From Eumeta japonica (taxonomy: Eukaryota; Arthropoda; Insecta; Lepidoptera; Psychidae), in the NCBI GenBank assembly GCA_005406025.1, contig BGZK01001575.1, positions 1 to 64,000 on the forward strand: 64,000 nucleotides of DNA, read 5' to 3'. Positions 36,690 to 48,340 of this stretch are shown here, one piece after another. The position numbers and the translations under genes were made by a program. Positions within the stretch are counted from its first letter, which is position 1, and the number at the start of each line of letters is the position of its first letter. Under the pieces are notes generated by a model that saw only the letters and a program-made list of their open reading frames with translations, did not search any database and had not been told where the DNA came from.

Positions 36690-37200
36690 TAACAAGTGCG
36701 AGTCGGACTCATATCAAGGAGTCCCATTACTCTATCACCGTTTAACAAAACAACACATTTCATATAGATTTTCACTTCACGATTATTTTGCATTTCTCGT
36801 GAGAATTCAAAGACTTTCGTTTAGGTTTTTCTGTAGTGTTAAGAGTCAGGAGGGGCCCTTTATTTCGTTTTTTTTTATGCTCGATTTTCATATTTCTTTA
36901 ATGCTATTTAAACTATACATTTAAAAGCCAAAAAAAATGTATTTTTCGTAACAAAAATATTCATTTGATATACCACGACCAAAGTTTCTCTTCTTATTTT
37001 ATAATTGGTCCCTCAAAAAAGTATTAATTATTTTGAAAGGCCGATTTCATTATATTTACGCCACTGTTTCGTGATAATATCACCTAACTACGTATATGCA
37101 CCAAATTGTTTTTTTTTATCATCTAGCAGATTCGAAATAAATAGGCTGGCACAGACAGACACAAGAATCACTTTCGTGACCATCTATTTCTAAGTGTTCC
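36690..37200 (+). repeat. Dispersed insect repeat (AGTGCGAGTCGGACTC type)
   Basis: It starts with 'aacaagtgcgagtcggactc'. This is the hallmark of a widespread insect repeat normally followed by a 'ggttccgta' block. It ends near 'ggcacagacagacacaagaatc'. Related starts occur at about 39690 and, reversed, near 6580. It is non-coding, although a 99-codon AT-rich frame runs through it. Confidence 0.55.
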
Positions 37201-38269
37201 TTTATTTTCATTCTAACTCTAAAATACTATATAAAAAGACGTAAAGGCATAATGAAACTTCTCATTAAAAATATTAATCGCTTTTAATCTAAATAGCTTA
37301 ATTAGCGTTTAATGAATTGGACCTTCAAAACAATGAAGTGTCTGTATGTTCCAAACTAAAATTAAACACAATTTAACTCGGCCTTGGATTGCCTTGCCCT
37401 TGCCGATGCAAGGAGAACTATTCGAAAAAAGCTATCCAATGATAGCCCACGCTAGTATTTTTCTGTCGCTATTTCTTTTAGAGTATAATAATTTATTAAA
37501 GTAGAGGGTAATTATTAAAATATTACTAGTAATTACCCTATTAAAAATCTGTACAATTTAATGAAATGCAATATAAATATTGTAAGCTGTCAATCAGTGA
37601 GCATAACTACAATGTCCTTTCTGTATATAACAAACAGTACCTATGATTTTATATTTATAAATATGAAAAATCAGGATTAATTCAAACATAGGTACGGTCA
37701 TATTTTTTCGTGATTGTAAACTAGTTATGTGTTGTATTTTTGCAATTAAATCAATGTATAGACTATATAATTTCGGATGATAAATGAAAATGGTGAAAAA
37801 TTAGTATGAACATGATTTTCTTAATTATGATTCCCTATTGCATTTATTATATATATTCCTTCTCTTGACACGTAATTGCGCTTGCGTGCAATATGGAAAA
37901 CGCGACAAACAGGAATTAATTATGAATAAGTCCCAGTTCAATTAAAACTAATAGGATTGTTGTTTTAGGATCCCTTTTCCGACAAACTATAATAATTCTA
38001 TGTAATCGCTACTCTACACATATATATACTTAAAACGACTCCACAACACGTACTATGTCCAAATCTGAAAATATAACAAACATATACAATCACGTGAAAC
38101 TGCAAATATTATACAAACTCAAACTCTATCAGTCGGTGTGGTAACGATTCGTGTAAGTATATTCCAATATTGGAAAGACGGTCCATAATGCATTTGGAAC
38201 GTCACGATATATCGAATGGTCTCGATTCATCTGTCTTTCGACAACGAACCAACTAGTGGATCTACGTCA
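37201..38269. other. AT-rich intergenic
   Basis: No gene or clear repeat. Confidence 0.4.
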
Positions 38270-38530
38270 CGATTTACGAACATCAACTCGGGCGCAGGCT
38301 CGCGAACGCGGCGCAACATCGATCCGGATTAGTGCAAGCGAGGACTAGCGCCGGCCGCGCCGGGTCACGTTGATAATTAACACTTCTCGGAGCTCCGTTA
38401 TTGTTATGACTTTGACGAAACCCCCCCGTGAATTAAACACGAAAATGTGTGTTTATTTGTTCCGTTACGCGCCCGGTTCGAGGCGGCGTCCGCTTACAAA
38501 CGACGATGCCTGTAAAAATATATTTCGATC
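38270..38530. promoter_or_regulatory. CpG-rich islet (candidate regulatory element)
   Basis: CpG-dense blocks at 38290-38370 and 38465-38500 surround a GATAATTAACAC homeodomain-type core. It lies 10 kb upstream of dpp. No protein-like frame. A distal enhancer or the promoter of an unseen transcript is possible. Confidence 0.3.
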
Positions 38531-38639
38531 GTGCGACAATGCGATTGCAAATAATAGTTTTGGATTGTACTCTCATACATTAAAAAGTACAATCTGGTAT
38601 TGTGAGGTGTACGATCTGTGATGCAAAGTGAATTTTTAA

Positions 38640-38770
38640 CGATATCAAGTTAGTTAATTAGGATGGACGGTCTAAACCGCTGAACCGATTTCAACGTATA
38701 TGGTGAACTTGAACTCGTCTTGCTTCATTAAGGGTCACAAGGTATATGACGTCATAGGAAATTTAATATA
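38640..38770. repeat. Dispersed repeat fragment
   Basis: The phrase 'aaaccgctgaaccgatttcaac', then 'atatggtgaacttgaactc', is typical of widespread insect non-autonomous repeats. Weak related phrases are seen near 14540 and 59410. Non-coding. Confidence 0.4.
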
Positions 38771-39419
38771 GTAAAAGCTGATCTAATAAAGAGAATACAG
38801 TCAGGCTGTCGGACTAAACGGTCTTTTCGTGGAAAAGCGGTCAGAAAATTAAGGCTCCATGAATTCAACCTCACTAGTAATTTTTTGTGATGCATACACA
38901 ATTGGGCATCATAATTTATTGTAATAGTACGGAAGTGTGGTTAGCTCAGTCTTTTGCTTAATGCGTAAGAATGTTAAACGACTAGCGTCGTCTGTTAATA
39001 TTATACAACACATATCAACATAAATAATGCAATGAATACTGTAAACCTCAATTAATTCTTAAATTTACTAAACGTAACAGCTGAAAACCGTTTTAGCTTG
39101 TAAGTACCTGAACCATTCGTTCTGGAGCCTAGGGCTTACAATATCTACAATACCTTACACTTTCCCAAGTTTATAATTGAAATATCTATAGTTTATAGAA
39201 CAGATTTGAAGTTAACAATTATAGATTTTTTTAGGAAAAATAGTTGCAGAGGCCGCAGAAAAAATCGGCAGGATTTTTGGACAATATCTACATTTATAAA
39301 TTAACTGTATTTAAATACGCTCTTGGTACACTACTTAAATCAATTAAAAGGATAGTAAAAGTTTTTCTAATGCATCCGACTTTGCTGTTTACGGAGTAAA
39401 AAAAAAAGAAATCTAAACC

Positions 39420-39600
39420 GCTATATCAATTCATTTTGGCTGTTTCTATAGCCTTCTGGTATATGACACTGCGCTGGGATGTGCCATGGTTATTCATAAT
39501 ACTTTCGTGTTGCAGAAGCGGGCCGTTCGATCGGTTTACAAGCTAGGACCTCGAGTACCTCTTACTTGAATTTAATCTCAGCTCTGACATTTAGTTAATA
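39420..39600 (+). pseudogene. LINE reverse-transcriptase C-terminal fragment
   Basis: One frame reads HNTFVLQKRAVRSVYKLGPR (about 39493-39550). This is the 'QKRAVR-I' helix that follows the thumb region in CR1/Jockey-like non-LTR retrotransposons. Stops follow at once, and the upstream frame is broken. It is a short, inactive relic. Confidence 0.65.
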
Positions 39601-39689
39601 TACGAATTTTATTTTTATATGTAAAGAGAACTTTAGAAATATTTGACATAAATAGTATAAACGATAAATGACAAAATTCAAAAAAAAAA

Positions 39690-40556
39690 AACACCCGATA
39701 AGTGCGAATAAAACTCGTGCCCAAAGGATTCTGTACAAACAAATTATGTACGGAGAAATATCTACAAAAATGGCCAAGAGTCTTGATGGATGAAATCTTC
39801 CATGAAGAACCTCAACTATTTTTATCAATATCAATACTTCTGATATAATTGGTTGCAAGAATTCAGAAACTTTTCTTTTCTTTTTCAAAAAAAATTTGAA
39901 ATACTATTTTTTTTTGATTTGATACTATTTTCTTTGTGAATTATTTTTGAAATATTTGAATTTGTATTGTATAAATCTTAAATGTTTATAGCGCTAACTT
40001 AATAAATGTTCTCCCATACATCGATCTATTTTACGGTCCATACTACAAAAGCAAATGCAAGTTTGTGATAACAAATAAAATAATTTTTCAATAATATAAC
40101 TACTAAGGAACAATAGTTGGAATTTATTCGTTACGCAAGTGCTGAGAACTTGTTTCTTGCTAAATTTCATGATTCTAAGTCAATGGGAAGTACCTTATAC
40201 GTTTATTACGTTGATTTAGAAGCTTAACTTTAGCACTGAAAATGTTTTTCCAATCGCCTCAGTAGGGGACGCTTTATTTTCAGCTAAAATGCAGATTCGA
40301 TCTGGTGTCACGAGATCTAAGTCTAAATAAATAATTGTAAAGTCTCAAAAGAGGCATATGGATAACAACTATATGACTATGATAAAAATTTGTAAATATT
40401 AGATAATTTTTTTGAGAAAATTGTAATAAACCGTTAAAAATAGTTGTTTTTTTGAGGTTCTCTAAACCGTCGTTTTGAACCCATTTAGTTATAATATATT
40501 TTTTATTGTCATACATATTGAAGATTAATTCAATATATGGAGAGATTTTTTTATAA
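39690..40556 (+). repeat. Dispersed repeat, long copy (A)
   Basis: The tract begins with a diverged AGTGCGAATAAAACTCGTGC-type start. Its 3' part (40230-40556) aligns by eye with 60810-61100: shared blocks are 'tgaaaatgttttt', 'cagattcgatctggtgtc', 'ttgagaaaa', 'ccgttaaaaa' and 'ttgaagattaattcaatat'. The family is non-coding as seen here. Confidence 0.6.
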
Positions 40557-41270
40557 AACGAAAATTTTTAAATTTGATTAATTTTTTTTTATATAAATCA
40601 GCTATTTCGCGGCTTGTATGTGTTAGCGGGAGCTGTAACCGGCTCGCCGTTGTTTGTCTGTAATAACTAAAACGTTAATTGTTAGATATCAGATTTTTTG
40701 AATTTGCTTAAAAAAAATATTTTTCTTTTTATAATTAGGCACAATTTATAATTGGTTTTTTATGTTATTCCTGTTCTTTTTATTCTTTTTGTTATTGAGT
40801 TCGTTTCCAATGTACCCAAAAACCGTGTAGAGCACGGGATATGTGAATTTTTTTATATTTGTAAGACACCATAGACCTATGTATTTACTATCAATTTGCA
40901 CTTGGTGCTTCTATGCGTTTATAAGAAAAATAATTTCGATAAACAGATAAACAGGCAAACAGCAAGACAGATAGATAAACAGTCAGACAGACAGATGGAC
41001 AGAGGACAGACAGACAAAGAGGATATTTTAAAATTTCCGAATATTTAGCAGAATGTGAGTATAAAAAAACAGAAGGCAAGAATAACAGTGTGTCTGAGAA
41101 CGAAAATAAAAGAGAGAGTGAGAGTAGAGCGAGCGGGAAAAGCAAAAAAATTGAAGAGTCGCGACGAAGATCTGCCTGGTCTACTACGATAAATTAACGT
41201 AGCACTGAAGTAGCGCTGACTACGCACCATTTCAAAAATCCGTTCTTGTGCTGATAGTTCTAGCAATTGT
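40557..41270. other. Intergenic with (CAGACAGATAGA)-like simple repeat
   Basis: A degenerate 'cagacagacaga'/'agatagataaacag' run lies at 40940-41020, followed by a purine-rich 'gagagtgagagtagagcgag' patch. No gene. Confidence 0.45.
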
Positions 41271-42596
41271 TACGAGGACTACTATTTATGTAACCGGCCA
41301 TATAAAGAACATTATTTAAAAAGTAATTACAACATTTAAAAATGGAACTTTTTGGCAAGAGCATACAGTTTGTTCCATGTAACTGTCAACGGTTTTACCA
41401 TAGTGGCGTCATTTTCAAAATTACGTGTCTTCATCACCATTGGATTTAACTTGAATAAAATTTCGTGCGATGATTCATTACGACTTTCGGGGTGGGCTAA
41501 TTCAAAAACAGTGCATCGATCAATTCATTTCGACTTTTGACAATGGAGCACAATCGAAAATCAGTGTGTATTTTATATGTATCCTATATGTATCGAGTTT
41601 AGTGACTAGTCATGGGAGGTCTATGCTCACGGACGAATTTAAAGGTCAATCAAAATCGGTTGTTGTACCACAAAATATCAATGCTGTGCGAGAACTAATA
41701 ATGCAAGATCGTCATGTTGCGTACCGCGAGATGAAGGCGTCCCTGGGCATAAGTATGACGAACATACATAAGACATTACATAAAAATTTGGCTTTAAGAA
41801 ATTCGTTCGCGTTGGATTCCGTACAACTTGAGCATTGATCAAAAACAGGCTCATGTTAATTGGTGCAAAAAAATGATAAAAAATATAATCATGGTACTTC
41901 AAAAGCTAACATGATACTTCGAAAAGCTGTTTATGATATCTATACAGGTGATGAATCTTGGATCTATGCCTATGACCTCGAAAGTAAACAACAGTCAACG
42001 GTGTGGGTGTTACAAGATGAGCAGAACCCAACAAAAGCGATTCGTGCTAAAAGCACTTTGAAGTAAATGGTTGCCTGTTTTTTTTTTGGTATAAACGGAC
42101 GTGTGGTTATGTAGCCACTAGAGAATTGTTAAATGGTCAATTCAAAGTGGTACACGACCATTTATTTGCAAGAAGTCTTTGAAAAAATAAGAGAGAACAA
42201 CTGACGACGCAGAATCATTCTTCATCATGACAATGCTGGCTGTCATACATCGCCCGAAACAACTCGGTTTTTGAAACATCAAAAGATCGAATTGACGGGT
42301 CATCCGCCGAACAGCTCCGATTTGGTTTCCAACTATTTCTATTCATTTCCAAGCGTGAGGAATAAATTATGTGATCAACGTTTTTCGAGCCGCGAAGAGG
42401 CCGTTGATGCTTTCAAAATGCACGTTTTGGAGATACCTCAATCAGAACCGAAACAGTGCTATAAAAATTGGTTTCAGCATATGCAAAAGGTCATCGATCA
42501 TCATGGCAAATATTTTGAAAAACAATAAAACTAAATTAAATGATAGATGTTTGTCTTGCTTTTGATATTCTGGACGCATAAATAACAGCCCTCGTA
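41271..42596 (+). mobile_element. Mariner transposon, copy 1 (broken transposase)
   Basis: The ends are inverted repeats starting TACGAGG and sharing CT-NN-TATTTATG (41271-41290 and the reverse of 42577-42596), with TA at both edges. The 1326-bp length is normal for mariner. Transposase pieces in order: N-terminal DNA-binding part (41470-41835, including NINAVRELIMQDRHVAYREM), catalytic TGDESWIYAYD (about 41949), HHDNAGCHTSPETT with the second Asp (about 42223), HPPNSSDL (about 42300) and an intact C-terminal frame ending KYFEKQ (42528). Frameshifts, stops and about 50 bp of foreign-looking sequence near 41560-41625 break it. It is homologous to copy 2 at 50756-52077 in the same orientation. 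Confidence 0.88.
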
Positions 42597-44640
42597 AATG
42601 ATTTTGCGAAAGTAATCGTAGTGGTTCTCTTAACGCACTTCACACGGTACATTTCGTATGGAGATCTGTCAAAATGGTACTCTGGCTTATTTATTACGAT
42701 CGCCAAACTATCAAAGTTTGCATCTACTTAAAATAGTATTTTTGGCTCATTATTATTGTAAAATTGTTATAATTAACGTAGATTACGAATTTGCAAAAAA
42801 TAGTAATATAAAACATGCATCCCTTTCAAATTCCTCAATATTGCTTTCAAATTTCTAAATATTTCTTGTTTTATTAATTAAAAACTCGGAAAATTGAAAT
42901 TTGGTAAAATAGTATAATTTGACATTATTTACCTTATAAAATTATTTTATTAGAAAGATTAATAATTACATTAGCATTATCAGGAATTGACTGTACTTAC
43001 TTTTATGTACTTTAAAAACTTCAAACTTAGTATTAAGTTAGCAACTTTCTACAAAACATTAATCTTTGACAGTTCGAGAATAGATCAGAGTACTGTACAA
43101 ATTAAGAAACACAGACTAATAACACTAATAAAAATTTAAATTATTATATATGATTTACACAATTTATAAGATGCTTTTTTAACAGAATTAGATATGAATG
43201 CGCCTTTAAACGAATATACCAATACAATTAATGTAATTTCGAGGAAAAGCGACCTTATGTCAAAACTATGTAAATATTACATACTATAGTGTACGAAGAC
43301 CCGAACCTATCGTTCCGCGTCAGTGTTCCGTCATGGTAATCATTTATAAATGCAAAGATCTATTTCTCTCGATAATGCCAACAACGTGTGAAGTAAACAT
43401 ATTTTGCATGTACAAGTTTTCTATGTAACCCCACCTTTAAAATCACTGAAGATTATTCAAAAAAATTTATAACAATTCCAATAACTAATACGTTTAGGAT
43501 TTTAGTTTATGAATACGAAAACTTTTAAGTAAATTATTTTACATAAATTGTTTTAACACAAATTATAATAACAAGTTTAAGTATATATACGTGTTAGATT
43601 ACGAAATTTCCTCAAATGTATATGATAAATAGAAGGCGTAACACATCATTTGTCAATTTAAATAGATCGTATTAGCATGCCGAAAAAATGTGATTATTTT
43701 TCTTATATCCATGAGATGTCGCGTGATACGTTTGACCCAGTGGAACTAGTTATGCAAAGTTACGTTTTAACTTATAAGCGGACCAAAAATAAAAATTACT
43801 CAACAAAGGATTCCAGTACCTTCTCTATACCTCGAAACATATTTTTTTTTTGTATTCCTAATAGCGAAGCATGTTGCATGAGAAGCGTGACATACAAGGT
43901 TACGGTTTCGGGTACGTTCGGTCGTTTTGAGGGTATCCGTTGGCGTGATGCAATTTTTAAAGAGTGACATAACTTAGTCACGATATACGTATTATAACTA
44001 AGTAATAATGTGTTTTTTAAAACGCATTCGACGTAAGATACGAGTTGAAAACAATAGATATCTTTTTGAGATGCAATCCGACCCATAAGAGTACTCTTAA
44101 TATTCTAATCAAAAGTGCAACAGCCAGGCTTGCCACCAACAAGTCAGAGAGAGTAAAAATACGTTTTATCGGGGGAAATTAAACATAAATAGACTCATAG
44201 GGGAAAATCGGCTTCTGGTTTCTTGACCAGAATCAATCCGTTTGCTCATCTAAACCGCTATTTAATGGTCAGTAACAATCACAATAATACCACCACCATT
44301 TCTTCATCGCGGAGGGATCCGTAGATGTAGACGTGAATCGCTCGCAATCCCTGGCAGCGTGGTCTTAACTATATATAGGTTCTGGCAGTCCGCGCAGGTG
44401 TCACCGGCCACGTTACATGATAAATTTTCTTATCTTACGAAATGCAGAACCTCGAGATTGGAATAAATCCGTGTGCAATGAACTCGTACGTTTTGTAATG
44501 TTTACACAATTTGTATATTTGTACAATAATTTACATACAATTTGTAGCGTTCCATTTGAAAAGGTAGAAAAATACATATTTGGAATAGTATAATTGCATT
44601 AACTCGTAGCACGAGCTGCATGAACTGGAGACGAATAAAG
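42597..44640. other. AT-rich intergenic, unassigned open frame
   Basis: A 96-codon frame (43677-43967, plus) has somewhat less biased composition, ending with a passage VSGTFGRFEGIRWRDAIF. I do not recognise it, and an equally long frame overlaps it on the other strand. A TATA-like CTATATATAGG sits near 44365 within a GC-elevated patch (44290-44420). Nothing firm. Confidence 0.25.
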
Positions 44641-44651
44641 AATTGCTAAAA

Positions 44652-44717
44652 CAAGTTAAATAACAAACATGATCTTTTACAAATCTAGTATAATATATCA
44701 CAATCTGAAAACGAGTT
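44652..44717 (+). repeat. Local dispersed repeat unit (copy a)
   Basis: The unit AGTTAAATAACAAACATGAT..., then CAAATCTAG and CTGAAAACGAGTT, recurs twice at 45541-45651. Confidence 0.7.
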
Positions 44718-45540
44718 AAAAAATTTGTTAAATACAAAAATGCACAACTCATACGCGTATTATATTACAATAGAATGAAAGGAGTGACAATTAGAAAAAT
44801 AATGGATTTAGAAAAAAATTGTTGAAACACTTTTTATTAATGTATTGACAATGAATTTTGAACCTAAGCTTTGTTTCTTTCGATTGCACAAAACAAAAAT
44901 AAATAGTATGCAATATATTTCGATAGCAAGTAGATGGGTTATAACCCACCACCACCCTCTTACCACCACAAATAATAGTTATGTTGTTTTATTAATAATT
45001 AATGCTTGATATAAATAAAAATAAATATTTCATTTTTTCTTATTTTTTTTTTTAATTTATTATTTAATGAAAAAAAGAGAAAGAAGTATACGGATGTGCA
45101 TGTAATAAGAAAGAGATGAAAATAATGACAACAATTTTTACAAGAGAAAAACTAGGGAACTTGTTCAATTTTCATTAATAATTATTAAACAGTTGCGAGT
45201 TCAATAACCTAAATTAATAGACATCATCCTTCCATACATGGAAACTTATTTAAAACAATATATCTTAAACCATTGTTTATATTTCTATAAATCGTGAAGA
45301 CCCGCCGACGTAAAGACCAACAGACGGCGGTACACATATTTTTTAATTTCAATTTTTGTTATGTAATCTAACGTAAATCAATTAGAAAATAATATTCTTA
45401 TAAATTAATGTCCCTAGTTATTTAATCATCTAAAGTGTATTTAACGTCTAGTTTAAAGTATAAGAACGATTTTATGTAGCGAACCTGAAGTATGCCCACG
45501 TATTGAGGGTAGAGCATTCACCCTGCGCGTTGTGAATCGT
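44718..45540. other. AT-rich intergenic
   Basis: No gene recognised. Confidence 0.4.
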
Positions 45541-45651
45541 TCAATAACAAATATGATCTTTAACAAATCTAGAACAGTAAATCAAACTGAAAAACGAGTT
45601 GAATAACAAACATGATCTTTGACTAATCTAGAATACATCAAAAGCTGAGTC
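45541..45651 (+). repeat. Tandem pair of the 60-bp repeat unit (copies b and c)
   Basis: Two adjacent units (45541-45599 and 45600-45651) share 'aataacaaacatgatcttt', 'aatctagaa' and 'tcaaa-ctga'. They match the single copy near 44.65 kb. Confidence 0.7.
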
Positions 45652-46365
45652 CATTTACTTGACCGTAATGTAATGAGATCGACGTTGTTTTATTAATTCG
45701 AGTTTTGATCGATATTGTTCAATTAATTCGTACGGTTTTATTTTTATCAATGGTTCTAACGCTTATCACGTTTTTGACATTAACTATTGTTGCACAGTTT
45801 TAGTTTAATTACGTATTATTCTTTTATGAGTCATTTCTTATACTTACTAGCACATATTTCTGCATAATTTTTTAATATATCGTTTCAAGAACATTAATTA
45901 TTTTAGTTTTAATAAACTTAAGTATAATTGAGAAATAAAACAAAATATTTATTACGTTTTTTATTATGTGACAAAATGTTGAAATATTAGAACTTTAAAG
46001 GATCTCGATACATATTAGTTACCGATTCACGACTTTTATGCGTCAGGGAGTTGAAGTCGGATTTAGGAGTTCCGAGTTCACATCCTAGTTGGCATTTATC
46101 GTTGTAAATATATATCAAAACGTACCAACTCTCCTAGATTTGAGCTGTCGAAGAGGGTCGTTATATATAGTTAACATTAATTTTGTTGTGCTGTCATTTA
46201 AACTTCACAACGAGGATCACAGCTCGAAACTATTATTTATGAGTATCTCCCCATGTAGACTTGTACGAAAAGACTTGTTTAATTTCGATTAAAAGACGTT
46301 AATGTACATTTAATTTAAATAAATAAGAAACGACACGTTATATTTAAAGATTTTTCTTAATTTTA
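45652..46365. other. AT-rich intergenic
   Basis: No gene recognised. Confidence 0.4.
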
Positions 46366-46540
46366 ATATGGCACATTAAAAAAGGGCCAAACTTTAAGCA
46401 CCCGAAACCAACGACTTTGCATGAAAAGATTGATGCGTGTCAGTGAAGCAAAAGAGGTATGCAAAGATCCTATCATATGGAAATCTATAATCTCTGCCTA
46501 CCCTTCTGGGATATAGACGTGAGTTTATATTATTATTATA
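46366..46540 (-). repeat. Dispersed repeat, copy 2 (inverted relative to 22.3 kb)
   Basis: Read on the minus strand it repeats the blocks seen at 22229-22412: 'cccagaagg'-type start, 'agagattatagatttcc', 'aggatctttgcat' and 'gggccctttttt'-type end. It is about 24 kb from the first copy and in opposite orientation. Confidence 0.75.
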
Positions 46541-47558
46541 TTAAAATTTCTCATTAAATTCTATCTAATGCCTGTTCAGTGTGAGGTAGAAGAATTTACG
46601 AATAAGTTATGATACGAGCGGCCAATGAACTATGTACCTTATACGTAGCTACAAAAAAAGAATTAAAAAAAATAGAATTTAGGATTTTATTTCCGCCCTC
46701 ACAGGGCTAGATTTTTAAACATATATTCCTATATCGCAGGTACTTTGTATCACAAACGTGGTATTTGAGGCTACATTTCGTTTGCTACACCGATACGAAA
46801 AATATTCTATGGTTTTGTCCTTGAAATGTCACGAGATCGTTATCTTTATTCAGAAATGAATATAATTTAATATCAACCTACAAGCATACTGAGGCATTGA
46901 TATAATGATGACTTTATTTATGCAGATATGTATGTACATTGATTAGTTGAGGTGTCGTAAGAAACGGGTTGATACCGAATATACAGGCGTGGAATACGGA
47001 ATCTATATTTTTCCTTTTAGCTTTACCGTAGTCAAGTGACATCACGGAGAGAAAACACGTTTTTGTGAGTTGCTCGCCATATTAAAACTTTAACTACCGG
47101 GCAGCATTGAATTTTGTAGAATAAAATAAAATGAGCATCTTCCATTGTGTGAAACATCCAAGTCCTACATTTATAATTTTATATATTTCAATCGACCGGT
47201 AAACACGACGCCAAGCAAATGGTACTTTCTAATTACGTAACGGACAAATTCAACTCCGTGGTTACGGTGCGTTTACAGTTTTAATTGTTAGACACAGCAC
47301 GAGACTCAGTATTTATTTCAATATTATCACGGACGCTGGCACGCCACCCGACCGGTCAACGCGCACACCGCGCACACCGCGCACGCGCACACCCGCAACT
47401 GGACGAACGAGTGTGTATACGAACACGAATGTGTATAAATACTAGCAACAGCGCTGAATTGAACGATTTCGCGCTTTGTTTTCATAAAATTTCTCCGTCG
47501 TTGTGTCAGATTTTCATCACCCTAATGTCGAGACCCTATCGTGATCTTCATATTTCAG
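46541..47558. other. Intergenic or intron upstream of the 47.6-kb exon
   Basis: AT-rich, with a short GC-rich patch at 47330-47405 containing direct repeats of CGCACACCG. If the exon at 47559 is real, this is its intron or 5' flank. Confidence 0.35.
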
Positions 47559-47796
47559 CGGAATGATGAGATTGGACCTTTCTGTGGCTGACCCCAGGCC
47601 CAGAGAATGGCAGGAGCTGACGATTGTCGTCAGCAATGCAATGACGACGTTTGGAACGGCTTACAATATGCTCACCGAGGCACAGAGCGACAGCTCAAAG
47701 TTCTTCAATGAGCCGTGGTCGGAACTCCAACCTGTGCCGGTTGAAATGCTCACAGCCATCACCGCCCACAGTCCGGAATTGACGCTCTCCGATTAA
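47559..47796 (+). CDS. Candidate 3'-terminal exon, product not recognised
   Basis: An acceptor (a CTAAT branch-like motif about 35 nt upstream and tatttcag ending at 47558) is followed by an open frame to a TAA at 47794-47796. An in-frame stop at 47542 lies in the intron, as expected. The frame encodes about 78 residues with varied, protein-like composition (PRPREWQELTIVVSNAMTTF, PWSELQPVPVEMLTAITA, ending LTLSD). Third positions are G/C-rich compared with the AT-rich surroundings. It may also start at the tandem Met at 47563-47568. The acceptor leaves one base of a split codon. I see no further exon on the plus strand, and AATAAA appears only near 48160-48175. No family was recognised; a domesticated or pseudogene fragment is an alternative. 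Confidence 0.5.
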
Positions 47797-47949
47797 TAAT
47801 CAAATCATCTAAAATAATATTCATAGAAATATAGGCGATATTTAATTCACTTTACAATATGGTGAGATTCATGGAACTGGAATTTCAAGGAAATTTCAGT
47901 GCATTGGGGAAATCGTATTTATCGTATTCATAGTCTGTTCAATCTGTCA

Positions 47950-48045
47950 ATACGGGAGTCTCTCTCCTAAAGGAGAGGTTATAAATTAATAGTCTGTTAA
48001 GACGCGGGTCTCTCTCTTAAACGAGAGGTTATGATATTTATAAAT
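47950..48045 (+). repeat. 50-bp tandem duplication with hairpin cores
   Basis: Two copies, with a period of 50 bp, carry TCTCTCCTAAAGGAGAGGTT and TCTCTCTTAAACGAGAGGTT. The first forms a perfect 6-bp stem with a TAAA loop; the second has a mismatched closing pair. They lie 150 bp after the stop of the candidate exon. Confidence 0.65.
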
Positions 48046-48340
48046 GACGTCATAGCTCACAATGAAGGCCCGATACTTCTTATGTATCTTCTAAGGGTCA
48101 GACGATATTGCTCAATATTTATATTTTTTTAAAGATATTTCAATTTCAAATAATAATAAACGTTGCGAGTTAAATAAACAATGAAACAGGTCTGAGAATA
48201 AAATTATACGAATTTTCCATTTCGCGTTTCGCCGACTATTTGAGTATTGCCTGCTTCTTACTTAATACAATACGTATATACTTTTTTTGGAAATACATAT
48301 AATACATAGAAATACTCAAACTTAAAACAAACATTAATTC

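Noticed and set aside
38938..38998. A 'tggttagctcagtc' phrase suggesting a tRNA or tRNA-derived SINE
   Set aside because: Only the D-arm-like start is present; no anticodon arm, T-arm or acceptor pairing could be built.
43677..43967. A 96-codon frame as a possible gene
   Set aside because: A frame of the same length overlaps on the opposite strand, there is no recognisable domain, and the flanks are AT-rich repeat-like DNA.
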